Shown: positions 1-6,788, counted from the stretch's first letter. The stretch: DNA of 7,931 bases from Chloroflexi bacterium UBA5177 (GCA_002413265.1 DHWR01000098.1:5216-13146), one strand, 5' to 3'. Numbers and translations: made by a program. The notes: a model not told the origin generated them from the letters alone.

Positions 1-1
1 G

Positions 2-553
2 CCAGTCATGTCGGTCGAGAATCGCGCAGATCGACAGCTGCACCAGCTGGGTCTGCAGCCGGCCGATCTCGACCTGGTCATCAATACTCATCTTCATTTC
101 GATCACGCCGGTGGAAATCCTCTCTTCGTGGGGGTGACTGTCGCGGTGCAGCAAGAAGAGCTCGAGGCCGCAGCCACGGACAACTACCTGCCGGTCTGGG
201 ATGCGCCGGGCTTGCAGTTTCAAAGCGTGGAAGGAGATTGGAGCCCGGTGCCGGGAGTGGACATGATGTTCACGCCCGGGCACACGCCTGGCCACCAGTC
301 GATGCTCGTCCGCTTTGAAAATGCGCGGCCATGGCTGTTCACCTGGGATGCCGTCTGCACGCAGGAGCACTGGATAAGCCAAGACCTCGGCGCGACCGCA
401 GATGTTCGGCGTGCCAGGGCCAGCCTGACTCGCCTTCGAGAGGTCGCGGCCGACGAGAAGGCGAAGCTCATCTTTGGGCACGACATGGCGCAATGGGAGG
501 CACTGGGCATGGACCAGTCTGGCGGTCCACGCCTCGTGGCCTCCGATGAATAG
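2..553 (+). CDS. MBL-fold metallohydrolase, N-acyl-homoserine-lactonase-like (5' partial)
   Basis: This is a metallo-beta-lactamase-fold hydrolase of the lactonase group, probably a soluble dinuclear-metal enzyme that opens lactone rings such as those of acyl-homoserine lactones. Numbering from the ATG at 8, the metal ligands are all visible: HLHFDHAGG (H28, H30, D32, H33), TPGHTPGH (H92), the bridging Asp in TWDAV (D114) and a final FGHD (H158). The reading frame is open to the left edge. The ATG at 8 lies only 27 residues before the HxHxDH motif, where family members have about 100 residues, so the N-terminal part of the fold lies outside the window and ATG 8 is probably internal. The stop is TAG at 551-553. 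The residue three after the bridging Asp is Cys117, where the AiiA lactonase has a catalytic Tyr, so the exact substrate is uncertain. The fold is secure; AHL lactonase activity is an inference. It lies on the same strand as the ABC operon but 169 nt upstream, so it is probably a separate unit. Confidence 0.9.
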   Translation, partial: PVMSVENRADRQLHQLGLQPADLDLVINTHLHFDHAGGNPLFVGVTVAVQQEELEAAATDNYLPVWDAPGLQFQSVEGDWSPVPGVDMMFTPGHTPGHQSMLVRFENARPWLFTWDAVCTQEHWISQDLGATADVRRARASLTRLREVAADEKAKLIFGHDMAQWEALGMDQSGGPRLVASDE

Positions 554-587
554 GCCGGTTTGAGCCAGGGTGCCCGGAACGAACCAC

Positions 588-616
588 GTCACCGGTCTTC
601 TACTAGGTGCTATAAA
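588..616 (+). promoter_or_regulatory. possible sigma-70-type promoter of the ABC operon
   Basis: TATAAA at 611-616 matches five of six bases of the -10 consensus. It lies 17 bp downstream of a weak -35-like GTCACC (588-593, three of six matches). It sits in the noncoding leader about 107 nt before the binding-protein ATG, which would give an untranslated leader of about 100 nt. The -35 is poor and promoter consensus in this organism is unknown, so this is only the best candidate in the leader (554-722). I saw no recognisable riboswitch there. Confidence 0.25.
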
Positions 617-712
617 GAGTGCATCAATTTGGGATAGAGACCGGGGGTGGAAGGAGGCAGCAGCGGGTACCGGGTTATGCATTCCGCGGTAATGGAGATT
701 TGATTATTGCTT

Positions 713-717
713 GGAGG
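713..717 (+). promoter_or_regulatory. ribosome binding site that fixes the binding-protein start
   Basis: GGAGG lies 5 nt before the ATG at 723. An in-frame TTG at 711 opens the same frame earlier, but it is part of the Shine-Dalgarno sequence itself and would put four residues (MEGS) before a good signal peptide. The ATG at 723 is therefore the likely start. Confidence 0.8.
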
Positions 718-722
718 GAAGC

Positions 723-2414
723 ATGTCTCGACTCGATCGCGTCTCACGCATAGGTCCAGCGGGCCGGGCCCTGGTGGCCGTCACTCTGACGCTTGTGTTG
801 CTGGGGAGCCCGACCTCGTTCGCTTCTCAGCAGCGCTCCGCACCGCAAGTAAAGGTAGGCGGGACGCTGGTGATCGACAACGTCAGCGGCAGCCTCTGGA
901 CTTGCGGTTTCAACCCGTACAGCAGCTCGACCGCGGGCTGGTCTGCCGGCATCTTTTACGAGCCGCTCTACTACGTCAATGCACTCAATAGCTCTACCAA
1001 GCCATGGCTGGCAACCGCCTATGCCTGGAGCAACGGCAACAAAACGCTGACGTTCACCATTCGAAATAACGTGAAATGGTCAGACGGCAAGGCCTTCTCG
1101 GCGGCTGATGTGGTCTACACCTTCAACCTGATGAAGAAATTCAGTGGCATTGATCTCAACGCCATCTGGACGGTTCTCAAGAGCGTCACGCAGCAGGGTA
1201 ACAAGGTGGTGCTGAAGTTCAAGGCCCCGTCAGTTAGTTTCTTCTACTACGTGGCCGACCAAACGTTCATCCTGCCCCAGCACATCTGGTCCAAAATCTC
1301 GAACCCGGTTACCAACACGAACAAGAGCCCGGTCGGAACGGGGCCTTTCACGCTCGGGAGTTGCTCGCCTCAGAACATTACGTACAAGCGCAATCCGAAG
1401 TACTGGCAGAAGGGTAAGCCGTACGTGTCGGAGGTCCGTTACCCAGCTTTCCTGGACAATCAGCCCGGCAACCAGTACTTGGCCTCTGGTCTCGCCCAGT
1501 GGGGCGGCCAGTACATACCAAACGTGCAGTCGTACTACCTGAAGGGCAATCCCACCCGTCACACGTGGTATCCGCCGGCCACCTACAACGTCAACCTCTA
1601 CCCCAACCTCACGCAATGGCCAACGAACATTCTGGCCGTCCGAAAAGCCATCTCACTCGGGCTGGATCGTAAGAAAGTTTCGACGCTTGGCGTCTACGGT
1701 TACCTTCCGCCCGCAAACCAGACAGGGATCATTTTGCCGAACTGGAAGAGCTGGTACGACTCGTCCGTGGCAAGCAAATACAACTACGGCTACAGCCCGA
1801 GCAAGGCCATCTCGCTCCTGCAAAAAGCCGGTTTCAAGCGCGGATCGGACGGCATCTTCAAAGACAAGTCGGGCCGGAAGCTGAGCCTGACCATCGTCAA
1901 CGTCGGTGGCTTCACCGACTGGGTGGCGGAGTGTAACCTCATTTCGTCCACGCTTAAGCAGATAGGGATACAGGTAACCCAGGCGAAGCTGTCGGGTAAC
2001 GACCACACGGCGCGCGAGCAAACCGGTCATTTCCAGCTTGCGTACGACTCACCGACCGGTGGCCCGACTCCCTACTACCAGTTCCGCCAGATACTGGCGA
2101 GTGCCAACACGGCTGCCATCGGTCAGACCGCTGCGAGCAATTTCGAGCGCTTCCGCTCCGGGGCCGTCGACAGTCTCTTCAAGCGGTACGACAACACGAC
2201 AAGCGCGGCGGTGCAGCATTCCATCATCAACCAGATTCAAAAAGTGATGCTCACGCAGCTGCCGGTCATTCCCGTGCTGGAAGGGGTCAGCTGGTATCAG
2301 TACGACACCTCGAAGCTCACCGCTTGGCCGACACCCTCGAACCCCTACGCGACGCCAGCTCCGTACGACTACCCGGACTGGGAAGTCGTCCTGACCACTG
2401 TGCATCTAAAGTAG
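723..2414 (+). CDS. ABC transporter substrate-binding protein, family 5 (Opp/Dpp type)
   Basis: This is the extracytoplasmic solute receptor of the importer encoded downstream; it captures ligand and delivers it to the permease pair. At 563 aa it has the usual length for SBP_bac_5. A basic N-terminus (residues 2-15), a hydrophobic core (about 17-28) and a probable cleavage site near SFAS (about 32-35) form a Sec signal peptide with no lipobox Cys. Family signatures follow: VGGTLVIDN at the mature start, IRNNVKWSDGKAFSAADVVYTFN, the SPVGTGPFTL segment and RKAISLGLDRKKV. The C-terminal part contains DWVAECNLISSTLKQIGIQV and a PVIPVLEGVSWYQYD region. The mature protein is unusually rich in Trp, Tyr, Asn and Ser, which suits a sugar-binding cleft, and some relatives in Thermotoga bind cellobiose-like sugars. 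Peptide binding cannot be excluded. It is the first gene of the operon, has the strongest ribosome binding site, and is separated from the permease genes by a stable stem-loop. Confidence 0.92.
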   Translation: MSRLDRVSRIGPAGRALVAVTLTLVLLGSPTSFASQQRSAPQVKVGGTLVIDNVSGSLWTCGFNPYSSSTAGWSAGIFYEPLYYVNALNSSTKPWLATAYAWSNGNKTLTFTIRNNVKWSDGKAFSAADVVYTFNLMKKFSGIDLNAIWTVLKSVTQQGNKVVLKFKAPSVSFFYYVADQTFILPQHIWSKISNPVTNTNKSPVGTGPFTLGSCSPQNITYKRNPKYWQKGKPYVSEVRYPAFLDNQPGNQYLASGLAQWGGQYIPNVQSYYLKGNPTRHTWYPPATYNVNLYPNLTQWPTNILAVRKAISLGLDRKKVSTLGVYGYLPPANQTGIILPNWKSWYDSSVASKYNYGYSPSKAISLLQKAGFKRGSDGIFKDKSGRKLSLTIVNVGGFTDWVAECNLISSTLKQIGIQVTQAKLSGNDHTAREQTGHFQLAYDSPTGGPTPYYQFRQILASANTAAIGQTAASNFERFRSGAVDSLFKRYDNTTSAAVQHSIINQIQKVMLTQLPVIPVLEGVSWYQYDTSKLTAWPTPSNPYATPAPYDYPDWEVVLTTVHLK

Positions 2415-2436
2415 AGATCAGCACCAGCCAACTCGG

Positions 2437-2465
2437 ACGCCGGCCGGCAAAGCGCCGGCCGGCGT
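2437..2465 (+). promoter_or_regulatory. intercistronic stem-loop between binding-protein and permease genes
   Basis: A perfect 12-bp stem, ACGCCGGCCGGC (2437-2448) pairing with GCCGGCCGGCGT (2454-2465), closes a 5-nt loop AAAGC. It starts 22 nt after the binding-protein stop and ends 24 nt before the permease GTG. No U-tract follows, so it is not a textbook intrinsic terminator. Stem-loops here in other importers protect the upstream mRNA 3' end or cause partial termination, giving an excess of binding protein over membrane subunits. That role is inferred. Confidence 0.7.
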
Positions 2466-2489
2466 GTCGACCCCAGGAGACCGCCTCCG

Positions 2490-3473
2490 GTGTCCATCAT
2501 CCTCCGGCGCGTTCAGTTCTTCATCGTCACCCTGTGGGCAGCCGTCACCCTCAATTTCATCCTGCCTCGCATGATGCCGGGAGATCCTGCTTCCGCGATG
2601 ATGGCCCGCTACAAGGGGCATCTCAACCCCAGCGCGCTCAAAGCGCTGACGGTCGCCTTCGGCCTCCACACCAACGAAAACATCTTCCAGCAGTACCTCG
2701 ACTATCTCAACGATATGGTGCACGGCCGGTTCGGGCTCTCGGTCAGCTACTTCCCCGACACCGTGACCCATGTGGTCTTTACGGCCCTGCCGTGGACTCT
2801 CGCCCTGGCGGGCATTACGACCTTCGTCTCGTTTATTCTTGGGACCTTCATCGGCATGATCGTGGCGTGGAGACGCGGCGGACTCGTCGATGGGCTCATG
2901 ACTCCGCTCTTCGTCATCCTGTCCGCGCTTCCCTATTTCTGGCTCGGACTCATTTGTATCTACGTCTTCGCCATAACCCTCGGCTGGTTCCCGTTGGGCT
3001 TCGGCTACAACGAGAGCTCCAACATTGCCCTGTCATGGTCCTTCGTCAACCAGGTGATCCACCACGCAGCACTGCCGGCATTCACCATCATCGTCACGTC
3101 GATCGGTGGCTGGATTCTGACCATGCGCAACAACATGATCGGGACACTCAACGAAGACTACGTCAAGATGGCTCGGGCCAAGGGCCTCTCGCCCTTGCGG
3201 ATCATGACGCTCTACGCTGGCCGGAACGCCATCCTGCCGAACTTGACGGGCTTCGCCATGTCTCTCGGGTTCGTCGTTAGCGGCCTGCTTCTCACCGAGA
3301 TCGTGTTTACCTACCCGGGAGTCGGTTACCTCTTTCTGCAGGCGGTGGGAAATGAAGACTTTCCACTGATGCAAGCCCTATTCCTGTTCGTCACTATCGC
3401 GGTGCTGGTAGCCATCCTGATTGCCGACGTGGCGAACGCTCTGCTGGACCCGCGAACCCGGACGGGGCAGTAG
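2490..3473 (+). CDS. ABC transporter permease, OppB/DppB family
   Basis: This is the first of two inner-membrane subunits that form the translocation channel; 327 aa is normal for the family. Visible segments are TM1 at about 8-28 ending in LPRMMPGDPA (the conserved OppB-type LxPGDP), then an extracytoplasmic stretch to about residue 95. Further hydrophobic helices begin near residues 97, 131, 188, 250 and 290. The cytoplasmic coupling (EAA-type) loop is at about 222-246, beginning EDYVKMARAKGLS and ending NAILPN, and it docks onto the ATPases. The C-terminus LLDPRTR is typical. The GTG start at 2490 is chosen because AGGAGA (2475-2480) precedes it at a suitable distance and because TM1 follows directly with the usual short basic N-terminus (ILRR). 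The next gene begins 13 nt after the stop. Confidence 0.94.
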   Translation: MSIILRRVQFFIVTLWAAVTLNFILPRMMPGDPASAMMARYKGHLNPSALKALTVAFGLHTNENIFQQYLDYLNDMVHGRFGLSVSYFPDTVTHVVFTALPWTLALAGITTFVSFILGTFIGMIVAWRRGGLVDGLMTPLFVILSALPYFWLGLICIYVFAITLGWFPLGFGYNESSNIALSWSFVNQVIHHAALPAFTIIVTSIGGWILTMRNNMIGTLNEDYVKMARAKGLSPLRIMTLYAGRNAILPNLTGFAMSLGFVVSGLLLTEIVFTYPGVGYLFLQAVGNEDFPLMQALFLFVTIAVLVAILIADVANALLDPRTRTGQ

Positions 3474-3486
3474 GCGAGCTGCGAGC

Positions 3487-4440
3487 ATGTATACCCACGT
3501 CGCAGTTGACCAGCCCGCGGCACCTGCTCCGGCAGCTCCGCCCCGCGATTCGCCGGCGTTCCTTGGTATCGTCTCCACGATCGCTTCCACAGTCGTCTCA
3601 AATCGCAAGGCGCTGCTCGGCTTCGTGATTCTCGGCGTCTTCACCGCAATGGCGCTCTTCGCACAGAAGATTGCACCGTACGACCCGAATGCCACCGACT
3701 TCCTCCCCACCGCACCACCTTCGCGCGCCCATCTGCTCGGCACGACGTCGTATGGGCAGGACATCTTTTCCCAGCTCGTGTGGGGCGCCCGCGAGACCCT
3801 GCTCATCGGCGGCATCGCCGGCATGGTTGCCACCCTGCTTTCGACGGCTATTGGTGTCAGTAGCGCCTATCTTGGCGGCATCGCCGATAACGTCCTTTCC
3901 GCCATAACCGACGTTTTCCTGGTGGTTCCGGCGCTGCCTTTGATGATCATCATTGCCGCCTACGCGCAGGGCGGAGGGATGTGGGTCCTGATCGGGGTGA
4001 TCGCTGCCACCAGCTGGTCGTACGGCGCCAGACAGCTTCGTCCGCAAGCCCAATCATTGCGCGGCAGAGATTTCCTCGAGTCGGCGCGCGTGCGCGGCGA
4101 GAACAAGTTTTACATCATCCTGGTCGAGGTGCTGCCAAACATGACCTCGCTCATCGTCGCCATCTTCCTGGGCGCGGCGCTCTACGCGGTGCTGGCGGCA
4201 GCCGGCCTTCAGTTCATCGGACTGGGCGACTCCTCGGACCTCAGCTGGGGCACGATGCTCTACTGGGCCGAGAACAACGAGGCTCTACAGACGGGCGCAC
4301 CCTGGTGGATCATCGCACCCGGCGCCTGCATCGCACTCCTGGGCGCCTCGGTCGCCCTCGTCAACTACGCGGTTGACGAGATCGCCAACCCGGCTCTACG
4401 TGGAAAGAAGCGGAAACGTGGCAGACGAACCGCTTCTTGA
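3487..4440 (+). CDS. ABC transporter permease, OppC/DppC family
   Basis: This is the second channel subunit, pairing with the OppB-type protein. At 317 aa it is of normal length. It starts with a soluble Ala/Pro-rich N-terminus (about 1-35), then TM1 (about 43-60) with the OppC_N motif QKIAPYDPNATD and the conserved HLLGTTSYGQDIFSQLVWGA segment (family form LGTDxxGRDxxSR). The coupling loop begins at D195 (DFLESARVRGE) and ends VLPN. GLQFIGLGDSSDLSWGTML and PWWIIAPGACIALL match the family C-terminal half. The tail GKKRKRGRRTAS is strongly basic and lies where the next gene overlaps. The ATG at 3487 is preferred over an in-frame TTG at 3421, which would lie inside the previous gene and add a non-homologous arginine-rich leader. 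Its own Shine-Dalgarno is weak, suggesting translation coupled to the gene upstream, 13 nt away. Confidence 0.93.
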   Translation: MYTHVAVDQPAAPAPAAPPRDSPAFLGIVSTIASTVVSNRKALLGFVILGVFTAMALFAQKIAPYDPNATDFLPTAPPSRAHLLGTTSYGQDIFSQLVWGARETLLIGGIAGMVATLLSTAIGVSSAYLGGIADNVLSAITDVFLVVPALPLMIIIAAYAQGGGMWVLIGVIAATSWSYGARQLRPQAQSLRGRDFLESARVRGENKFYIILVEVLPNMTSLIVAIFLGAALYAVLAAAGLQFIGLGDSSDLSWGTMLYWAENNEALQTGAPWWIIAPGACIALLGASVALVNYAVDEIANPALRGKKRKRGRRTAS

Positions 4441-5419
4441 GGTTCGCGACCTTGCGGTCGACTACCTGGCCGGCAAGAGCGCGGTCCGAGCGGTAGACGG
4501 CGTAAGCCTCCAGGTCCAGCCCGGCGAGTTTCTCGGCATCGTCGGCGAGTCGGGGTGCGGCAAATCAACCCTGTTGTTCGCGATCGGCCGCCTGCTCGGC
4601 GATCTGGCCGAAATCTCACAGGGCAGCGTACTCTTCAAGGGACACAATCTCGTCCATCTAAGAGAGAGACAGCTACGCCATCTCCGGTGGCGCGATTTCT
4701 CCGTGGTCATGCAAAGCGCGATGAACGCGCTCAATCCCGTGATGACCATCGAGGCACAGCTTTTGGACGCCATTCACTCGCATTCGAAGTCGGCCAAACG
4801 CGATGCGCACAAGCGTGCCGCCGAGGTTCTGCGCCTCGTCGGCATCGATCCTCTGCATCTGAAGAGCTACCCACATCAGCTCTCAGGGGGGATGCGCCAA
4901 CGGGCCATGATCGCCATGGCGCTGCTATTCACGCCCGACCTGATCATGATGGACGAACCCACGTCCGCGCTCGACGTGGTGGGGCAGCGTTCGCTCATGA
5001 TGCAGATCAAGGAGCTGCAGCGCGAGCTTGGTTTTGCAGTCATCTTCGTCACCCACGACATGTCGCTGGTGCGACGCTATTCGGATCGCATCGCAATCAT
5101 GTATGCCGGCCAGATCATGGAGCTGTCTGGAACTCAGGAGGTTTTCGCCGATCCGAAGCACCCCTACACGCAGGGGCTTTTGCAGGCCTACCCCTCCATC
5201 TTCGGAGAGAAAGAGGAGCTGAAGGGCATACCGGGACATCCGCCGGATCTCCGTTTTCCACCCAGCGGCTGTCGCTTCCACCCCCGCTGCCCCTACGTGA
5301 TGGACGTGTGCTCTCGGGAGGATCCCGGCGAGTACTCTCCCGATGGCCGGGACCTGGTGCGCTGCTTCCTATACGACGCGGAGGTGATGAGCCATAAGCA
5401 GCTCGATGCGGCTCGCTGA
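4418..5419 (+). CDS. ABC transporter ATP-binding protein, OppD/DppD family
   Basis: This is one of two ATPase subunits powering import, peripheral on the cytoplasmic membrane face; 333 aa is typical. Nucleotide-binding motifs in order are Walker A GESGCGKST (43-51), Q-loop Gln99 in MQSAMNALNPV, signature LSGGMRQR (155-162), Walker B ending DEP (D179, E180), D-loop SALD and the H-loop His213 in FVTHD. The C-terminal oligopeptide-transporter extension (HPYTQGLL, then Cys285, Cys291, Cys298, Cys316) has the spacing C-x5-C-x6-C-x17-C, the arrangement reported to hold a [4Fe-4S] cluster in Opp/Dpp ATPases. The GTG at 4418 gives the usual N-terminus (PLLEVRDLAVDY) and overlaps the permease gene by 23 nt; a purine-rich GGAAAGAAG precedes it. 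An earlier TTG at 4373 would only add unrelated residues. The QSAMNALNPV form of the Q-loop region fits sugar-transporting Opp relatives, as I recall them. Confidence 0.94.
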   Translation: MADEPLLEVRDLAVDYLAGKSAVRAVDGVSLQVQPGEFLGIVGESGCGKSTLLFAIGRLLGDLAEISQGSVLFKGHNLVHLRERQLRHLRWRDFSVVMQSAMNALNPVMTIEAQLLDAIHSHSKSAKRDAHKRAAEVLRLVGIDPLHLKSYPHQLSGGMRQRAMIAMALLFTPDLIMMDEPTSALDVVGQRSLMMQIKELQRELGFAVIFVTHDMSLVRRYSDRIAIMYAGQIMELSGTQEVFADPKHPYTQGLLQAYPSIFGEKEELKGIPGHPPDLRFPPSGCRFHPRCPYVMDVCSREDPGEYSPDGRDLVRCFLYDAEVMSHKQLDAAR

Positions 5420-6449
5420 GGCGCCGCAGCTTCATCGGCCGGGCGAGGGCGCGCTCCTCGAGGCTCGTGGTTTGACGAAACACTTTCGGGTCGGGGGGAC
5501 CTTTTCTCGAAAATTGCTGCACGCCGTCGACGAGGTTGACCTGGCAATCTATCCGCGTGAAATCGTAGCGCTGGTTGGAGAAAGCGGCAGCGGCAAAAGC
5601 ACCATTGCCCGCTTGCTGGCGCGCGTTTACCGGCCGACCTCCGGAGAGATCCTGTTCCGCGGACAGTCGCTTGGGGCACTGCCCACTCGGGACTACAAGC
5701 GCCACGTGCAGATGGTCTTCCAGGATCCGTACAGCTCCTTGAACCCAGTATTCCGGGCCTCCCATGGAATGCTGCGCACCATCAGGCTTCATCGCAAGCT
5801 CAGGGGCCGCGCTTCGCGGAGGGCCCTTGGCGCTCAGATCCTCGAGTCTGTCGGACTCAGCCCCTCAGATGAGTTCCTCCGCAAATATCCGCATGAGCTT
5901 TCGGGAGGCCAGCGGCAGCGCTACGGCTTTGCCCAGGCGCTCGGGTGCAATCCCGAGCTCATCCTGGCCGACGAGCCGGTATCGATGCTCGACGTGTCGA
6001 TTCGGATCGGTGTGTTGAACCTGATGCAGGAATTGCGCGTGCGCGAAGGTCTCTCATTCCTGTACATCACGCACGACATTGCCAGCGCGCGCTACATCGC
6101 TGACCGGTTGGTGGTGATGTATGCGGGCAAGGTCGTCGAGGAGGGGCCGACCGAGGATGTCCTCCGCCATCCCAAGCACCCGTACACACAGCTCCTGCTC
6201 TCGGCGGTGCCCGACCCGCACGCGCCTCCGGACAGCGCAGAGAAGGCGGATGCCGCGGAGCCACCGCGCATGATCGATCCCGGCGAGGGATGCCGGTTCC
6301 GCTCGCGGTGTCCCTATCGCATCGAGGTGTGCAACACGGTGACCCCGCCACTTCGAATTCTCCGACCGGAGCACAAAGCCGCCTGCCACGTCGCTCAGCC
6401 AGACGAAGATTTTGTGCCCGCCGGGGGACCGGCCGGTGCGCAACCTTAG
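5406..6449 (+). CDS. ABC transporter ATP-binding protein, OppF/DppF family
   Basis: This is the second ATPase, forming a heterodimer with the OppD-type subunit. At 347 aa it has the expected length. Motifs are Walker A GESGSGKST (58-66), Q-loop Gln106 in VFQDPYSSLNPV, signature LSGGQRQR (165-172), Walker B LADEP (D189, E190) and the H-loop His223 in YITHD. The D-loop reads SMLD where SALD is usual, a mild change. HPYTQLLLSAVP and a Cys set (296, 302, 309, 327) with the same C-x5-C-x6-C-x17-C spacing as its partner form the C-terminal extension. In-frame stops at 5385 and 5388 make the ATG at 5406 the first usable start; it overlaps the previous gene by 14 nt with little Shine-Dalgarno, so coupling is likely. 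It is the last gene of the operon; the C-terminal tail after about residue 331 is Gly/Pro-rich and unconserved in appearance. Confidence 0.94.
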   Translation: MRLAEAPQLHRPGEGALLEARGLTKHFRVGGTFSRKLLHAVDEVDLAIYPREIVALVGESGSGKSTIARLLARVYRPTSGEILFRGQSLGALPTRDYKRHVQMVFQDPYSSLNPVFRASHGMLRTIRLHRKLRGRASRRALGAQILESVGLSPSDEFLRKYPHELSGGQRQRYGFAQALGCNPELILADEPVSMLDVSIRIGVLNLMQELRVREGLSFLYITHDIASARYIADRLVVMYAGKVVEEGPTEDVLRHPKHPYTQLLLSAVPDPHAPPDSAEKADAAEPPRMIDPGEGCRFRSRCPYRIEVCNTVTPPLRILRPEHKAACHVAQPDEDFVPAGGPAGAQP

Positions 6450-6508
6450 GGCATCCCGAGGGTGACGTTCCAATCCCCCCGTCCGAAACCCCACAAATGC
6501 CCTTCGAG

Positions 6509-6726
6509 ATCCGTAGATCAGTCCTTCAGGGCGTATCGAAGTTGAGGCTGCGAAGACCGTCGGTACCCGACGAACCCTGTCCGCAATCGCCGCCGCGGGG
6601 CGATCCCTGTTGCACGTAAGACAGCTAGGGAACCGCGAGAGTAAGTCCTGTTATTGCCATGCATGGCTAGTCGTCGGTACCGCTCAATGCGAACGGCGAT
6701 ACGCCCTGAAGGGCTGACCTACGGAT
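6509..6726. repeat. long imperfect inverted repeat (about 218 bp overall)
   Basis: The outer arms 6509-6538 and 6697-6726 are reverse complements at 28 of 30 positions; they share ATCCGTAG and TTCAGGGCGTATCG. After an 8-nt length difference, a second matching block follows: GGTACCCGACGA (6562-6573) pairs with TCGTCGGTACC (6671-6681), with one extra base. The arms therefore span about 65 and 56 nt around a 97-nt centre. The centre holds a 6-bp hairpin (ATCGCC 6586-6591 with GGCGAT 6599-6604) and a 12-bp palindrome GCCATGCATGGC (6656-6667). No target-site duplication or transposase was found. It could be a small non-autonomous repeat element, a decayed insertion or a structured 3' region. The repeat itself is directly visible; its nature is not known. 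Confidence 0.75.
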
Positions 6727-6742
6727 GTTGGGCCCAATTAGG

Positions 6743-6786
6743 CCAAAGGTTGACACGGCTCCATGCGGGTCAAAGCCGCCCTTTGG
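6743..6786. terminator. two-part hairpin at the glycosidase 3' end, possible bidirectional terminator
   Basis: The outer stem is CCAAAGG (6743-6749) with CCTTTGG (6780-6786); the inner stem is CGGCT (6756-6760) with AGCCG (6774-6778). A competing pairing TTGAC (6750-6754) with GTCAA (6769-6773) also exists. On the minus strand it begins 2 nt after the glycosidase stop codon, the right place for a 3'-end structure. There is no clear U-tract in either direction, which lowers confidence in intrinsic termination. Confidence 0.4.
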
Positions 6787-6788
6787 TG

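Larger units (their letters stand above)
6450..6788. other. noncoding region between convergent genes
   Basis: This is a 339-nt gap between the operon stop (6447-6449) and the glycosidase stop (6789-6791 on the other strand). No frame inside it looks like protein. It carries a weak 7-bp pairing at the operon end (AGGGCAT 6448-6454 with ATGCCCT 6497-6503, long loop), a long inverted repeat (6509-6726) and a hairpin (6743-6786), the last two listed separately. No T-rich terminator tract is present on either strand. The region probably serves 3'-end formation for both transcripts and may contain a small inserted repeat element. Confidence 0.8.

Noticed and set aside
554..600. Possible terminator after the lactonase-like gene (GCCGGT with ACCGGT)
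   Set aside because: Only about five pairs with a long loop and no U-tract; too weak to call.
651..703. AAGGAGG at 651-657 followed by an 8-codon frame (ATG at 677), possible leader peptide
   Set aside because: The spacing of 19 nt is too long for initiation and the peptide has no codon run suggesting attenuation.
2324..3280. 318-residue plus-strand frame overlapping the binding-protein end and permease B
   Set aside because: Its composition (Arg, His, Pro-rich) is out-of-frame translation of a clear permease; no domain is visible and it crosses the intercistronic hairpin.
4555..5397. 280-residue plus-strand frame inside the first ATPase gene
   Set aside because: It is out of frame with a complete ATPase carrying every expected motif and has Arg/His-rich shadow composition.
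5115..5792. 225-residue open frame on the minus strand across the two ATPase genes
   Set aside because: It runs antisense to two genes with full ABC motifs, is Arg/Pro/Ser-rich without any recognisable domain, and is the usual shadow seen in high-GC coding DNA.
6656..6667. Perfect 12-bp palindrome GCCATGCATGGC as a separate operator
   Set aside because: About two such palindromes are expected by chance in a window this size and it is not next to a gene start; it is mentioned only as part of the larger repeat.
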